Assembly (NCBI GenBank): GCA_009704605.1 | Contig: WLDW01000051.1 | Location: forward strand, 1 to 6,458 | Origin: Actinomycetota bacterium | Lineage (GTDB): Bacteria > Actinomycetota > Actinomycetes > Actinomycetales > Microbacteriaceae | Length of the DNA stretch: 6,458 bases | Reading direction: 5' to 3' | In this document: positions 5,877 through 6,458 of the stretch, piece by piece | How the letters are laid out: the number at the start of each line of letters is the position of its first letter | Position numbering within the stretch: position 1 is the stretch's first letter | The notes under the pieces: model-generated | What the model was told of the DNA's origin: nothing | The model's input: only the letters and a program-made list of their open reading frames with translations | Database searches by the model: none | Program-made: the position numbers and the translations under genes

Positions 5877-5883
5877 GAAGGTT

Positions 5884-6458
5884 TTACTTGAGCCCCTTCC
5901 AGCCATCAGCTGGAACAGGAGAAAGCTCGCCCTGGATAGGACCATTGGATCGGTCATCCACCAGGTACTTATAAACAAGCTCGGCACCAATGAGACACAT
6001 CGGCAAACCAATTCCTGGAATGGTGTTGTGTCCGGCGTAGAAGAGGTTCTTGATCTTCTTAGATCTGTTCTTTGGCCTAAAGAAAGCACTCTGCTGCAGG
6101 GTGTGAGCCATACCTAAGGCTGTTCCTGACCATGCGTTTAGTTCGTTCACGAAATCTCTTGGGCCGTAAGTTCTTTTAAGAACAATGCGCTCGGCAAGAT
6201 CTGGAATCTCACACCAATCACTAATTTGCTTGATGATCTCGTCAGCTGCCTTTTCAAACTTCTCATCTCCTGAACCACCAATGCTCGGGTCAGCTGCGAT
6301 TGGAACCAAGACGAAGAGGTTCTCATAACCTGCTGGAGCCACCGAGTCATCGGTTTTACTTGGCGCGCAAATATATAAAGAAGCAGGGGATGGAACCTGT
6401 CGTTTTCCGTCGGCCTTATGGAAAACTTCAGCAAAGTTCTTGCTCCAGTTTTCGGTAT
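5884..6458 (-). CDS. crtI: Phytoene desaturase, C-terminal 190 residues (5' end outside window)
   Basis: The minus-strand frame stays open to the window edge, so only the C-terminal 190 of roughly 500-550 residues are present. CrtI is an FAD-dependent, membrane-associated desaturase that converts colourless phytoene to lycopene, the substrate for CrtEb. Visible family segments are ASLYICAP (25-32 of the visible part), GYENLFVLVP (43-52), TALGMAHTLQQSAFFRP (112-128), and the FAD-binding C-terminal NLFYAGHNTIPGIGLPM (137-153) followed by GAELVYKYL. An internal GTG at 6342 is not the start, since clear CrtI sequence continues upstream. The TAA stop lies 12 bases from the stop of the convergent TipAS-like gene. 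crtE and crtB, usually upstream of crtI, would lie outside the right edge. Diapophytoene or ketolase-type CrtI homologues are possible, but the C50 neighbours favour the standard enzyme. Confidence 0.92.
   Translation of the reverse strand, partial: TENWSKNFAEVFHKADGKRQVPSPASLYICAPSKTDDSVAPAGYENLFVLVPIAADPSIGGSGDEKFEKAADEIIKQISDWCEIPDLAERIVLKRTYGPRDFVNELNAWSGTALGMAHTLQQSAFFRPKNRSKKIKNLFYAGHNTIPGIGLPMCLIGAELVYKYLVDDRSNGPIQGELSPVPADGWKGLK

Noticed and set aside
6147..6434. 95-residue minus-strand open frame in another frame over crtI.
   Set aside because: The frame carrying clear CrtI motifs continues through the same bases to the window edge.

Overview
The window looks like a piece of an actinobacterial chromosome, most plausibly a Microbacteriaceae-type organism with moderate GC content (such as the small freshwater 'Luna' lineage). 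The reasons are a C50-carotenoid gene set with a two-subunit lycopene cyclase (CrtYe/CrtYf) and a CrtEb-type elongase, an actinobacterial-style SprT-like zinc protease, and a deoC-aldehyde dehydrogenase operon. The genus is an inference; no rRNA or marker gene is present.

Region 1 (about 1-3263, plus strand) is a deoxyribose/acetaldehyde operon. A large-type deoxyribose-phosphate aldolase (deoC) is followed after 10 bases by a complete aldehyde dehydrogenase. A second, short ALDH-like gene overlaps the end of that dehydrogenase by one base and keeps only the nucleotide-binding fold and the C-terminal tail, without catalytic residues. DeoC would split deoxyribose-5-phosphate into glyceraldehyde-3-phosphate and acetaldehyde; the full ALDH would oxidise the acetaldehyde; the short protein is probably a non-catalytic partner.

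Region 2 (3264-3970, plus strand) holds a SprT-like zinc metalloprotease with an unrecognised N-terminal extension. Its last four bases overlap the last four bases of the convergent carotenoid operon, and two adjacent perfect hairpins lie at this junction.

Region 3 (3967-6458, mainly minus strand) is a C50 carotenoid cluster read right to left: the 3' part of crtI (phytoene desaturase, cut by the window edge), crtYe, crtYf and crtEb. The last three are joined by 4-base start/stop overlaps. CrtI makes lycopene, CrtEb adds C5 units and CrtYe/CrtYf close the end rings to give a C50 pigment whose ring type cannot be read from sequence. Between crtI and crtYe, on the opposite strand, sits a 112-residue stand-alone TipAS-type ligand-binding protein. 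The 71-base divergent gap between it and crtYe has a 9-base direct repeat spaced 32 bases apart, a possible operator.

No RNA gene, insertion sequence, CRISPR array or replication origin was seen. No stretch over 300 bases lacks a gene.
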